Program-made: the position numbers and the translations under genes
In this document: piece by piece, positions 10,125 through 22,465 of the stretch
Numbering within the stretch: the stretch's first letter is position 1
Layout of the letters: each line of letters begins with the position of its first letter
Assembly (NCBI GenBank): GCA_951217055.1
Contig: OX578276.1
Span: 59,829,307 to 59,893,306 of the forward strand
Reading direction: 5' to 3'
DNA: 64,000 bases
From: Gerris lacustris
Taxonomy: Eukaryota > Arthropoda > Insecta > Hemiptera > Gerridae
Notes under the pieces: generated by a model
Told to the model about the DNA's origin: nothing
The model's input: only the letters and a program-made list of their open reading frames with translations
The model's database searches: none

Positions 10125-10780
10125 AAATAATTATGTTAAAAATAGAAAGGTTAAAATACTCCCTTGTTATTTCTATTACTTTACTTTATTTTGTCATTAA
10201 ACGAAGTAGGATTTTTTTAACTTTGACTGTTAATTATCCGAAACAATAATGGGAAATAACATTAACGAAGAGTGTATAAATAAAATAAATCTATAATACT
10301 TAGTTAAATTTGGGTATAATTTAGATGAACCGTTCCTTAATGAATGGGTCTCTATTATTCTTTAATAATATTGGTTTACTGATAATGACGACCCAGAGTA
10401 TTCGAAGCAAATATGAACCAAATTTTATTATTTTGGTTTGACTATAGAAATATAAATAATTATGTTAAAAATAGAAAGGTTAAAATACTCCCTTGTTATT
10501 TCTATTACTTTACTTTATTTTGTCATTAAACGAAGTAGGATTTTTTTAACTTTGACTGTTAATTATCCGAAACAATAATGGGAAATAACATTAACGAAGA
10601 GTGTATAAATAAAATAAATCTATAATACTTAGTTAAATTTGGGTATAATTTAGATGAACCGTTCCTTAATGAATGGGTCTCTATTATTCTTTAATAATAT
10701 TGGTTTACTGATAATGACGACCCAGAGTATTCGAAGCAAATATGAACCAAATTTTATTATTTTGGTTTGACTATAGAAAT
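10125..10780 (+). repeat. Tandem duplication, two identical 327-bp copies
   Basis: 10125-10451 and 10454-10780 read as identical, separated by AT. The unit has no coding content. Identity implies a very recent duplication or an assembly artefact. The second copy abuts a (TA)n tract. Confidence 0.9.
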
Positions 10781-10781
10781 G

Positions 10782-10786
<5 letters not shown>

Positions 10787-10880
<94 letters not shown>

Positions 10881-10922
10881 CATATTTTTTTTTTTTTTTT
10901 TTTTATTTTTTATTTTTTTTTA
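10787..10922. repeat. (TA)n followed by poly-T
   Basis: About 45 TA units, then a T-rich run. The TYIYIY-type frames here are microsatellite translations. Confidence 0.95.
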
Positions 10923-11699
10923 GATTTGGAAACAAGCATGTTTAGACTTTTAAATCAGTCATTAATGAAGACACAGGTAGAGACTAAACATGTATAAATC
11001 ATCTATAAGCAGTAATATAACTAAAAGAAACAGGACAATAAAGTTAAACTCTTTTGAGCTTTTTTAAGTTTGTTCAACATTTAATAAATAGTAATTTTAG
11101 TTCAATAATTTAAATATAATATCAAACGTGTAAATAAGAAACTCTTTAGTAGCCATTTATAATCATGCGAAGCTTTTTTTTAGTATATTTCCCAAAGCCA
11201 AAGATTTAACGCTGTTAATAGCTGGGAATGGCCGTAATAAAAAGTTCTAATTTAAATTATTTACAACTGTGTTAGCTCTGATATAATGTGGGCCATTTGT
11301 TAAGGCAAATTAAACTTTTAATAAGTAGTCAGGATGATGTTAGTCCTTTGTAAGAAATGCTTGATTTATGCAATATAAATTATTTGATTTGACACAGCCG
11401 CCACTTAGTCCGTTATTTTAAAACGAATTAAGAATAGAAATAAAAAAATAAAAAAATATGCCAAACGACGATTTTTTATTAGTAACTGTAAATGTATAAA
11501 ACTGTTATTAAATAGTATCAATCAAAAATTAACGGATCTAATAACACCAATGAAATTTTATAATTATACCTTTAAAAGTTTAAGTGGATAAATTCAAACA
11601 AACTCCAGGCTCTAATGTACTTAAACTAGAAAAGAAGTTAAAATTTGTCTATAAACTATTTTACAATATTATTATGTATATAATGTTATATTCTCTAAT
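10923..11699. other. AT-rich spacer
   Basis: Nothing recognisable. Confidence 0.5.
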
Positions 11700-12138
11700 C
11701 TCATGTATCCTCATGCTCTACTATTCCCCTTCTCCATTTTATTGAATCTTAGTGCCCGAATACCATTCCTTCACTTCGACTGTATCTTTGTGCAAATTAT
11801 CTTTCTCTCCTCATTCTTCTCTTTCTTTGTGTGCTATTATCATTTCCTTATTCTTCTGTTTCCTTGTGCGCTATTATCATTCCTACCCTATCCTCCTGTA
11901 TTTTGGTAAGTATAAGCAATCCTTCTATTTACGCTATATTTAATCCTCCTATTCTTCTGTATTCTTGTGTGCTATTATAAATTTTATTATTCTTCTGTAT
12001 CCTTTTGCTATTATAATTTCTCCTATTCTTCTGTATCCTTGTCCGCTTTTATCATTCCTCCTATTCTTTGTATCCTTTCTCTATGTTCATTCCTTCTATT
12101 CGTCTGTATCCTTGTTCGCTGTTATCATTTCCACCTAT
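11700..12138 (+). repeat. Degenerate ~45-bp minisatellite
   Basis: About ten diverged units with core phrases TATTCTTCTGTATCCTTGTG and GCTATTATCATT. The pyrimidine-rich frames here (60-68 residues) follow the repeat and are not genes. Confidence 0.75.
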
Positions 12139-12516
12139 TAAATGGTTAATCTAATATTATTGATTATATTAGGTATTTGTGGAGATACGTGCATTTTTTT
12201 TTTATCTTAGACCCCCAACAGCGCAAATATTATTTAATTAATTTTCTTTTTTAAATCTCTTTATAAATATAGATTTGACTTTAATATTTAATACTGTTGT
12301 CAAACAGTATCAATAAAAAATCAAGTAATCTAATAATACTGATGAAATGTTGACCACTTTATCAATATTGATTGAGATATTGGGGTTGCTAGATATATAC
12401 GATATGATATTTGGTCGTTTAAGAAACCTTTTTTTTAAGCCTGAATAAAAAGAAATATTAGGTACTGACAAATATATCAATGCAACCATTTGTGCAGAAC
12501 ATGGATTTCCACTCAA

Positions 12517-13185
12517 GGCCTCATTCACACTAGAGATTCCGGAATGCGATTCCCGAATCGAAGATTCTAATGATATACGAAGCGGCTTTTGGCCCCATTC
12601 AGACTACGATTCCGGTATGCGATTCGTATGAGATTCTCATATCGAGTATCCCGTCCTCGTGAGCCGCTTCGATTCTTTTTAGAATTCTTCTTAGAAAGCG
12701 GCTCATGATACATCGTGATTTTACGATGATTGCGCTACATGGGCCCATTCAGACTAGACGATTCCGAATCGCATTCCGCTTCAATCCTCTTGCTATTTAT
12801 TTTCTTTAAATAAAATATTTTAATTATAAATACATAATAATTACTGCAATATCATTAATTATAATATTTTATTATAAATAATTTTATTTACGTTGTATAA
12901 AATATTTTAATTATATAAATATATTAATAAATCAATGTAATATATTATTTAATAATATATATTTTTTTCAATCGTTTTATTTAGGTTAATTATGAATATA
13001 ATAATAAATATAATATAATTAATTATTTAAAAATTAAATACATATATGTTAGTTTATAGTAAAAGTGGGATCAAACTAGGAAAAGGGGGGGGGGGGGGAA
13101 GAAGCCGCCGAGATACTGAATCTTGATACTTTTTTGAATCTCATACACGATTCGCATTCCGAAACCCCAGTGTGTGAATGAGCCC
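12517..13185. mobile_element. Harbinger-like MITE with iterated terminal motif
   Basis: Ends are GGCCTCATTCACAC at 12517 and the complement of GGGCTCATTCACAC ending at 13185. Internal copies of the CCCATTCAGACTA..GATTCC phrase lie near 12593 and 12740, with GAATCGCATTCC phrases scattered. Terminal motifs of this style and AT-rich interiors are common in non-autonomous PIF/Harbinger elements. Flanks CAA (left) and TAA (right) could be a decayed 3-bp duplication. A G14 run lies at 13085-13098. Confidence 0.5.
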
Positions 13186-14499
13186 TAAAAAGAATTAAAC
13201 TTAGTTTATTCTTAGAAATATTGGTCCCAGGCGATTAACGTTGGCTTCACCTTATTCTAACTTTATTTAATGTCTTAAATTGTACTGATTTAAATTACTA
13301 GTGGATTTATTATTTTTTTATAGTTAGTTCAATTACAGGGAATTAACGCATAATTTCATATTAATATGATGTATTATTGGCTTTAAATTGTTCCTTTAAT
13401 GATACCTTTTTGTCCTCTATTTTTAATATCTAAAATTCACTTTCATAAAATATTATTAGCATACAACCTCATTTACCGTGGTTGAAGGATAAAAGTTGCC
13501 TTTTTGAGAACTGAATGCGCATTTACTATGTACTTCATTTACTATGAAGAAATCTTTTAAGAATGTGAATTTAACATTAATATAAGAATAATTTACATAT
13601 TTTATTCAGTCACATATATTAAAATTAACACCGTTCATAAAATGGAAACTGCTATTAGTTATTTTCTTAATAACCGTCATTAAACTAATTAAGGTCGTAT
13701 AAGTTTGTGATATTGTAGTGGAATTGGTAATCTCAGAGTAGGGGAACCCATGCTAAAAAGTTATAAAAATATTTTTTCAAAGTTTCTCGGAGAACCGGAT
13801 CTATTAAAAGAGTCATAAGCAATAAATCATCGAGTATATTTTTTAATAGGATAAGCGGTTGAGAACGGCTTTGAACAAATTATTACCAACAAGGATGCGA
13901 ACCTGATTTTACGATGATTGTAAATTTGAAAAATGTAACAATTTCAGAAGATTAAATTAAAAAAATAATTGCATCATTTCAGTTACTAAATTAATTATCT
14001 TTTTAGTAGCATCCACCCGTCAGTTGTACAGATAACTTAATTTTTTCTTCAAATTAAGTAAGGTTGAGGTAGAAACTAATCTCAAGGCAATTTGCACAAG
14101 ACCCAATTCCATCTTAGCACAAAGAAGTTGAATAATAAATTGATTAAAAACCTTTTTTTAAAAAGATCAAATATTTACAAAAAAAAAATTAGTGATTTTA
14201 TAAATCAATATAAACCTGAAAAAATAAATAACATTTTTAGACGTTTATAAATTACAAAATACCATAATTTACAAAATATAAGATACATTTAATTATTTCT
14301 TTGAGTTAATTTATACAAAAAATTAATATCTAATTTTAATAATTAAGTCAGATGGTGGCCAACGGGGTTCCTGGGAATAGTTTATGTAATTGTTGTAATA
14401 AAAACAAGTTCAGAGCAAAGATGTATAGTGTGAGCTATAATTGTGAATGTATAATAAATATTCCTAATTCACTTTCTCAAATACGTAATAAATAAATAT
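13186..14499. other. AT-rich non-coding stretch
   Basis: No gene or element boundary recognised. Confidence 0.5.
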
Positions 14500-15553
14500 A
14501 TAAATATATATATATATATACTAGCTGAATACCCGTGCTTCGCTACGGGGTGTTTTATTTTCAATTTAATGGATTTATAAACTACCAACAAGAAACATTT
14601 AAATTATTTTACAAAGCGAGAATATCTAGATTCTATCCCTCCCCCTTATTTCTATACCCCTCCCCTTTGATAAGATAATTTGCTAATATCCCAAATTAGT
14701 AATTCATTCCGACTAAATTTTTAAAAAGGAAAAGCAGTGGTATTTTCCTTCTGTACCCCCCCCCCCTCCTTGTGTCATTTTACATCCCTTCGTTGAAATT
14801 GAAATTATCTTTTATTAATATATATGCTTACATCCAAAATAAGAGCTCTTTCTCAAGTATTAACTTCCTAACTTTTGAAGATCGGTCTGGGCTCAATTTC
14901 CCTTCTTTTCTTACTCTATCCTTATGTTCCCCTTAGGGATAAAATTTTAGAAAATCTCTATTGGCATATATCAATATAATTTATAAATTATTATACTACG
15001 TATATACTCGTAGATTTTATTTTAGAATTTTAAAGAAGTCATGATTAAGTTAGTTAAGGTTTAGGCATGATAAGGCGTGATTTATTAATTATTATGCCTT
15101 AATATCTAAAAATAAATCTAAATATTTTTTGACAGTCATTGAAAAGTAATTTCTTTAACAGTTCTTCCTACAGAAATTTCCACAAAACATAAAGTATGGT
15201 CATTAGTTTCTTCTGCAATTTTGGTTAAATACATTTTTTATGAAAAATGAAATAATATTTAGAAGCCCCGTTCTCAGCTCCATATAAAGCTACCAAATCG
15301 TTTTATATCCTTTGTCAACCGCAGAATTAAGCTTAACATTGTACCCAAGAACCTCCAAAATCTATTCAGCCATTTGGACGTGATTGACGCACAGACAGAC
15401 AGATATAAAATTTTCTAAACTTAAATTCGTGTACCAAAATCAAAATTTTGAAAATGCATGAAGTCAGTGACCTTCCCCTTTTCCCCTTGCTTTGAAGGTC
15501 AAGTGTGCAAATTTTCATTGAAATCGGAATAAAACGGTAGATTTGAATAAAGA

Positions 15554-15595
15554 ACACACACACACGCGCCCGTTCGCGGGCGCGCGCACACACAC
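15554..15595. repeat. (CA)n-(CG)n tract with TTCG hairpin
   Basis: An alternating purine-pyrimidine run contains a perfect 8-bp stem CGCGCCCG / CGGGCGCG (15565-15572, 15577-15584) closed by a TTCG tetraloop. It could adopt Z-DNA or an extruded hairpin. It is the most GC-rich spot in this part of the window. Confidence 0.85.
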
Positions 15596-16182
15596 TTACG
15601 TTGACATTTCCTTTTTACCCCTCTCCTAAATGAAAATAATGACAAAAACGTACATTACAATTACTTTTCTCTTAAAGAGCCTTTTAACGATATGCATCAT
15701 AAAGGGTACCTATCAATTACTTTGACATTTGTACCCCGTACTCCTGTGTACCAACATTTTAACTTTATAATCTCATGTAAGCAGTACACTCATAGACACT
15801 CTTCATTTATATAAGATAAAAAACACTCATAGACACTCTTCATTTTTATAAGATGTAGTTATACACATTTTTCCATTTTACCCCCTCCTAAATGAAAATA
15901 TGACAAAACTGTACATAACAACAATTGCTGTACTTTTAAAGAGCTTTTCAACGATATGCATCATTAAAAGTATTCATTACTTTGACATTTGTACCCCGTA
16001 CCCCTGGGTACAAAAATAAAAATTTCGCAAAATCCTTTCTTAGTGGATGCCTTCATAGGCGGTTCATATCATTATGAACCGAGTACATCCTCAAAATTTC
16101 AAGTCACTCGGTTAAGCAGATTTTGCTGTGCGTTGATTCTATGTCAGTCAGTCAATCAGGACATTGCCACTTATATTATAGA

Positions 16183-16415
<233 letters not shown>

Positions 16416-16440
16416 GTAATAAATAATACATACATATTTA

Positions 16441-16700
16441 AGGTGCTGCCAAAAACATTAAACTTATTTTAATAAAGGAGATTTGTTAATGACGCAGAGG
16501 TTCTCCCCGGCCCATTTTTCTAACCCTCTTCCCCCCCCCCCTCCCCCTATTTATTAAAATTAGGGTTACATTCTAAAAAGCCTTTTTCCGAGTGTTAACA
16601 TCCAAACTTCAGAAGGATCTTCTGGGCTTAACATTATTTTTTTAATATTTTTTTTACTTTGCCCCTATTTTCTTGTTTAAAGAATATAAACTTATAGTTG
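16441..16700 (+). repeat. Second fragment of the TAGCTG-type repeat
   Basis: GAGTGTTAACATCCAAACTT and TCTGGGCTTA match the phrases at 14845-14895 (AAGTATTAACTTCCTAACTT, TCTGGGCTCA). It looks like the same repeat continued or duplicated beyond the (TA)n tract. Confidence 0.5.
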
Positions 16701-17371
16701 GTGCTCCCTCTTGATGTAATAATAAAAATATGGATATTAAATACAAAGTGATTATTTTCAAGTAACCTTATTTTTATTATTTTGCTAACATTATGAGTAA
16801 AATGGATAATTAGTTAGCCATGTCATTAGTTTAGTCTATTCTATCAAGGCTAATAATATTTATTTCAATGGTTAATGCATAATTGCATATATTATGCATT
16901 TATTTTTTGAGAAGGGTAAACGGACCTATATATTATTAACATGAATTTAAGTAGTAATATGCACTAACTCTAGACGTAAAATATTTGTTTATTCAGTTTT
17001 CCAAATACTTTAAAATATTTTATGTGAATTTATACTATAAATGTAAACGTTTAGTTTAGCCTTGTAAAGATAAGAGTATATGAACATTATACTAATATAC
17101 ATTTTTGTCGATTGTGTATATTACGTACAAATTGTATGGTATCATTTTTGTAAATTTCTTATTATTTTAAAGAATTTATTAAGCATGATGATGTAGTAAT
17201 TCCTATTGTAATTTATAGGCTATTATGGATAAAATTGCTTTTTTGAGTATATTAAAACTGAAACAGGTTTTGTATACCTAATAATTATGAATTTTATGAA
17301 TCATTAATTATTTTCTACCAGTTATAAATGGTTAGTCAAAATTAACTTTATAATATGCGGGTTTTTTCCAG
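16701..17371. other. AT-rich sequence, possible intron
   Basis: No structure seen except the polypyrimidine tract just before the exon candidate at 17372. Confidence 0.4.
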
Positions 17372-17529
17372 AAGATCACGACGTGTACTTTACTCGACAA
17401 AGAAAAGCTGTTAAAAGAGTGGGCGATAACGAAGTATTTAGAACAAATATTTTATTAAAATTTAAAAGTGTTATCGAACATAAACGTATTAACTTAGAAA
17501 AAGGTTCAAAGAAACACATGTATTATACA
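17372..17529 (+). CDS. Putative internal coding exon, unknown protein
   Basis: This is the best protein-coding candidate in the window. A 158-bp open stretch is preceded by an acceptor-like GGGTTTTTTCCAG and followed by a donor-like GTAAGG directly after codon ACA. In the open frame it encodes 52 residues plus two leading bases, beginning DHDVYFTRQRKAVKRV and ending INLEKGSKKHMYYT. The peptide is basic, of mixed composition and not low-complexity, unlike the other frames here. The open frame itself runs further on both sides (about 17308-17571), so the splice limits are inferred. I do not recognise the family and see no catalytic motif. If real, neighbouring exons are missing nearby, so introns would be long. 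A decayed transposon ORF is the main alternative. Confidence 0.4.
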
Positions 17530-17571
17530 GTAAGGCAGGCTGTCATGGCCCCCAGACACGAAGGGAAGTAA

Positions 17572-19442
17572 ACAGACGAACTGAGCTGACGGAATACAAA
17601 TATTCTCCGTATGTCTTCTACACATCCCAAACAAAATGCATCGCCCTTCCTCCTTGATGCCACAAGCGTTTCACTAATTTTAGATTTTTAAACACAAATA
17701 TACAACTTCCTTCACCAGCTCATACCCTCACCAACAGCACGAGGTTACGTATTAAAAAAATAAAACAATTTAAATCCAACATAGGATTATCTAAGTTTAA
17801 TTTCAATGACGTGTGTAACAGTTTTGTGCTCTTTTTTTTTGAAACCGCAGAAACCGCGAAGTGGCGATGATATTTAAGCTTAATCGGAAAGTCCGATTTG
17901 GACTGTGTTCTTGTTCATCTTTTAAACAAGTACGAGGTTGAAAAGAGAACAACCTTTATGTGGTTAGTTATTGCAGCTGCAGAAATGTAGAAACCGAATA
18001 TTTAGATCATCAAAAACACAATTTCTATTTACAAAAATCATATTCTGTATTTTATAAGTTAGCATCATATTTTGTTAAATTGTACCTATCAAACATACTT
18101 ATTTAAACAGACACAGTTATCTGAAACAGCCTACGGAAACAAGTAAGAATTTAATAATAGATAAGACATGCAGTAATAACAGCAGGAACGTACGTCAAAA
18201 TTTTTAAGACTGGTAAGTACTCGCTGTTAAGAGTCGCTGGACAGTAAAATGCGTCAAACCAATATTTTTTAAATAAACTATGTCAAACAGTGCTTTAATT
18301 TATGAATTTTACAGCGTTATTACAATATACCATTTTCAAAGTTTTTTATTCTTTTTAAAGAGCAAACATTTAAAAAAAAAAAAAAAAAAAAAACATGTGC
18401 CCATCATATGGCATATTTATTTTTATATTACATCTCCTCGTTGGTTTATTAGTTTCGAGTTAGTGTAGAGCTCATGAAGTCATTCAAAATATTTTTTTTA
18501 TCTTTAAAGGTCCTTCACCTCTATTTTTTATTTTATTTTTATAAACAATATTTGAGTTCCAAAGAATGACTGAGTAAATATTATATATTTTCTTGTTTGT
18601 TCAAAAAAAGTTTCCTAACACCTTACAACGAAACTGGTTTGCATTTTATGATTTTAACTTTGTCGCTCTTAAAATAATTATTTATTCAGGATTATAATCA
18701 AAAATTAAAAATGCATGAGTAATATACTGGGTGGTGAGAAGCGTGGGTGATGTGACTTCGTGGGAAGTAAGTCTTATGCATAAGTAATTATGTGTTAAGT
18801 CGTTGGTACCAGATATGAAGTAATGCTTAAATAAACTCAAGCACCTCTACTAGATAGTAGAGATTGAGGCAAGAATCAACAGATGATATGTTCATGCCCA
18901 CGTTTACCTTATAAACAACGATATTCTGAGAAATGCACATGACCTACCCGTAATATTAATGTCAGCTAATACAGAATATTCTTTAGTTTTATTTCAACCA
19001 TCTGGTTATTAAAAAAAGTAGCTTGTGTTGGAGTCAATACCGCTGAGGTTTTTGGTCAGCGTTAGTGACTGGTACTCGCCTTAATTTGTGGGCGCTGCCT
19101 CATCCTTCGCATTCATTTTGCTTCTATCAGGGCATTTTTGCATTTATCTTCTTTTTGTTTATTCTTCAAATTTTTAGGAAAAAGAAGAATTGTTTGGAAT
19201 ACACAAAATCGTAACATCACTTATAAAATTCTCGTCAAAGTGCACAATGTATCTTATCAAACGTTTTAGGGTAAGCTGCTGTATATATCTGTTGTATCAT
19301 GGACACATTGTGGCTCCTATTGTATACTCAGTCTAGAACACCTATAAAACAAAATATTACAATTTGTTACACTACAATGTGGGTTATATTACCAATACTT
19401 ATGTTGGATTCCCTTTTAAGGGAACCATACCAACGCACCCAC
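17572..19442. other. AT-rich sequence with poly-A
   Basis: Includes A22 at 18372-18393. A slightly GC-richer patch at 17840-17990 has no coding frame. Nothing else recognised. Confidence 0.45.
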
Positions 19443-19485
19443 GGGGGGGGGGGGCTGAAGGGGCTGAAGCCCCCCCCCCCCCCCC
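19443..19485. repeat. G12 ... C16 hairpin-forming homopolymers
   Basis: A run of 12 G, then CTGAAGGGGCTGAAG, then 16 C. The two runs can pair, or the G runs can form a quadruplex. Proline/glycine-rich frames here follow from the runs. Confidence 0.8.
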
Positions 19486-19799
19486 AGAGCACCCTAGATC
19501 AACTTATATTAGGGCTGCGGTAGAAAAGAAAGATAATAAAAAAATGACAATCAATAAAAACAAATTAAATGAATATATATCTATGAATGATTAAATTAAA
19601 TGAATGATTAAATTAAATGAATATATCCTATATCTAAAGTCTAGATATAGTTAACTCTAAACAGATTGCAATTTTGTTTCTGAAGCATTACAATTATTAC
19701 AAAAGTAGAGGGAATGTGGCAGGCAAACCTTAAATACATTTATATGTATACTAAGAAGATTGCAGCCAATGTATAATTATGTATAATGTATTTGAAAAC

Positions 19800-19935
19800 A
19801 ATTTTGAAAGAAAAAACGGGGAAAATTAAATAAATTTGACAACATAAGGTTGAAAAGAATAAAAGAATTAAAGTATACGAAAGGATGCGAGGAAGCTACG
19901 TGACTTAAATTGGCAGACTATTTTCTATGGTACTT
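19800..19935 (+). mobile_element. Helitron-like repeat, 3' fragment
   Basis: Ends with GGATGCGAGGAAGCTACGTG and TTGGCAGACTATTTTC. It immediately precedes another copy at 19963, so two family members sit head-to-tail. Confidence 0.6.
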
Positions 19936-19962
19936 ATTTATTTTTTTTGTCAAAGGGTTTTG

Positions 19963-20434
19963 CTTCCGAGCTGACCGAAGGTAACGGAAGCTATGTGATC
20001 GCTCTTAATAACGATTTTTTTTATATCTCTGATTTCATAAATTCCCAGATAGAAATCCGTTTCAGACATCATAGAACATTTTTGGTTCCGTGTCTGTTTG
20101 TCGCTCAATTTTTGCGAACAAACAATCATAAAAACTACTCTTCTTCTTCCCCGCTAATTTGTCTTTCTTCCACATGCGTACAAGAATCTTTATTTACACT
20201 TATTAATTCAAAAGTACACATATGATTTTTATGAAATTTGGATGGTTGTTGACGAAAGTAGCCCGCAGATATCCCCAGATTAATTCCAACCGTCTTTGCT
20301 CTCAAATTTTCGCTAGATCGATACTTCAATTTATGTAATATGTAAGAAATCAAAATTATTTGGACTACTTTGATTATTTTGTAAATTTGACAATAATTGG
20401 ACGCGAGGAAGCTATGTGCCACACTATTTTCTTA
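19963..20434 (+). mobile_element. Helitron-like repeat, subfamily B copy
   Basis: 5' hairpin of the family at 19963-19990 (one change, CTGACC), then AGAAATCCGTTTCAGACATC. It ends with GCGAGGAAGCTATGTGCCAC and lacks the terminal TTGGCA half of the 3' hairpin. The (TGTC)n is reduced to one or two units. Small frames inside are not genes. Confidence 0.65.
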
Positions 20435-21309
20435 ACGATTAACATTATCTCCGCTAGTGGCACGTAACTTTTTAAAAGTTGGCACGTTTATGTGATTACT
20501 AAAGAAATAAATTATTTATAGCTTGTTGATGTATTCTGCTATGATTTTTTAATGACTTTTTTGCATACTTATTATATTATATTTTGTTGGATTACACATG
20601 TTGCTTTTGTTTACTGCAGTCATGTACTCTTACGCTTTTTGTCGTAACACTATTATACGTACTTCTTTACGATTTGATGTCTCCTCGATCCGTGTCACAG
20701 ATTGTGAATCAATTGTAATGTAATAAGTACATCAATACAATATTTTATTTTATTGAATGATCCAATTAATGGGTTAAAAAAGTAGAAATTATACTAATTT
20801 TTAATACATTATTACCACAAATTGAAGTGTTTTTGGGTGTACTAAAAATAGGTATAAGAAATAAATGAGTTTTAAATTTTATAATCCTAAATTATTTCTA
20901 TTTATAGAAATGTCTTAAGGTAATGAATTTCTAACCTTGGCTGTTCATTAGCTGACATTGTTTTACATTAGGTTGAGCCAACTGTCCGTGTTTTATCTTT
21001 GCATACCTGACTATTCTCTTATTTCTACCTTTCTCATTAAACAATTATTCTATTCCTATTGTACTTAACATTCCTGCCTTTACGTTACGATTAATATTTA
21101 TTTTGACGAAGTACGAGATGTTATGAATCTCTAAACTTAAAATTTCTAAATTGATTTTATCGTTGGCACGCTGATCCTTGTAGGGAGTGTCTTCAAATCA
21201 TATACAAGTGGATGTGCTGCTACAGTTTTTCGTCCTCTTTGAAAGAAAACTGTAGTTTTGGCTCAGACATATTTCATAAAACCACGAGCACCACTCAGTA
21301 TATTTATTA
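20435..21309. other. AT-rich spacer
   Basis: No recognisable gene or repeat boundary. Confidence 0.45.
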
Positions 21310-21925
21310 AAAATTTCAAGATAAAAAGAACTTTTTATATACTACGTTTTTAAATTTTCTATTGAATCGTATGTAATGTTGATAATATAATTGTTATTGT
21401 TGTATAATATATAATGTTTGTGAAAAAAAAATAGTTCCGCATTTATTTACTTCACATAAATGACAACCATCTAGAGAGCTGATCTTAAACCTATAAACGG
21501 ACAAATCTTTGTAAAACGGATCTCCCCAACACCAAATCTAAACCGTGCCATCGATATATTTGAAATAATATAATCGATGTATTTACTGTTTTGCTGTCAT
21601 TCAATGTTTATCTCTTATTTATAAAAATCACAAATTTGAAACCCGTCAAAATGAAGATTGTAAATATGGGATATGGCAAAACAAATAAAATAACTGGCGG
21701 ATTTTTTCCGAACTAACTTTCCATACAGCAAAATTTGCTGGAAACCAATTAAATTCTGCTGAAAGATGGCCAAAAGTATTAAAATAATGCATTGTCATCG
21801 TGTCCTGAGCTATGCTAAAAGTTTCAAATGTCTAGCTATTCGGGAAGTTAGTTAGAAATCTATTGCCTGATTTGTACCGGACAAACAAACAAACAAGAAA
21901 GCAAGCTAATTAAAACGTATTAAAA
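21310..21925 (+). mobile_element. (CAAA)n-tailed dispersed repeat, copy 2
   Basis: Collinear with 5188-6360 but without the inserted 5606-6030 segment, so it records the empty site. Ends with a short (ACAA)n at 21883-21897 and GAAAGCAAGCTAAT. The next repeat follows almost at once. Confidence 0.7.
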
Positions 21926-21929
21926 TCTA

Positions 21930-22105
21930 TTTTTGCTGCCGAGCTTACTGAAGGACACGGAAGTATCGTGATTCAGACGGAAATATTCTGAAGAACTAAA
22001 TGTACGTATGTCTTTAAATATACAAAATTCACTAAACATAAATACGTTTCAGACATCAGGGAACATGTTTGGACTCGAATCTATCCTTCGGTCCGATTCT
22101 AATGA
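21930..22105 (+). mobile_element. Helitron-like repeat, truncated 5' part
   Basis: CTGCCGAGCTTACTGAAGG and TTTCAGACATCAGGGAACAT identify the family. The copy stops near 22105, just before the fold-back insertion at 22111. Confidence 0.6.
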
Positions 22106-22110
22106 ATTTT

Positions 22111-22430
22111 GGATAATACGTTGTATGAGGCGTTAGTGGAGGGCATTAATAAGTGTTGAAATAAAAAAGTCTCTCCACTTAAAATATATTTAATAAATTC
22201 AGCAGCTTTCAGCCACTATATAGGGCCATCATCAGTGCTGAAAAGTGTTAATTAAAGCATAGGATGATGGGAGTGCAGTGAGTCCTACCAACCCAGCAAC
22301 CGGTACAAGACTCAAGAGACAAGAGTCTTGAAATACGTTAAACGTATTACGTTAAACGTATTACGTTAAACGTATTACGTTAAACGTATTACGTTAAAAT
22401 AATCCAACGTATTACGTTGGATAATACGTT
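22111..22430 (-). mobile_element. Truncated fold-back element with target-derived filler
   Basis: Read on the minus strand, this carries the family tail (22123-22150), the GTGGAGAGACTT arm end, CTGATGA (22229-22235) and the central CAAGACTC...GAGTCTTG (22306-22330). The second arm is missing. In its place is a 14-bp tandem array and a small palindrome (22334-22420). The 12-bp repeat GGATAATACGTT flanks everything (22111-22122, 22419-22430) and is read as the target duplication. The array unit contains ATACGTT from the target. Confidence 0.7.
22334..22420. repeat. 14-bp palindromic tandem array
   Basis: Four full units of TACGTTAAACGTAT and a partial fifth, then CCAACGTATTACGTTGG. Each unit is ATACGTT-A-AACGTAT, a palindrome around one base, so the array can form serial hairpins. 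Confidence 0.9.
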
Positions 22431-22465
22431 AAAATTAGACCTTAGTTGGTCTGATATTAATTCTT

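Noticed and set aside
10742..10997. YIYIYI ORFs
   Set aside because: Translations of (TA)n; the same applies to 15989-16435 and 55853-56246.
22334..22400. CRISPR-like regular repeat
   Set aside because: The 14-bp units abut with no spacers, and the setting is eukaryotic repeat DNA.
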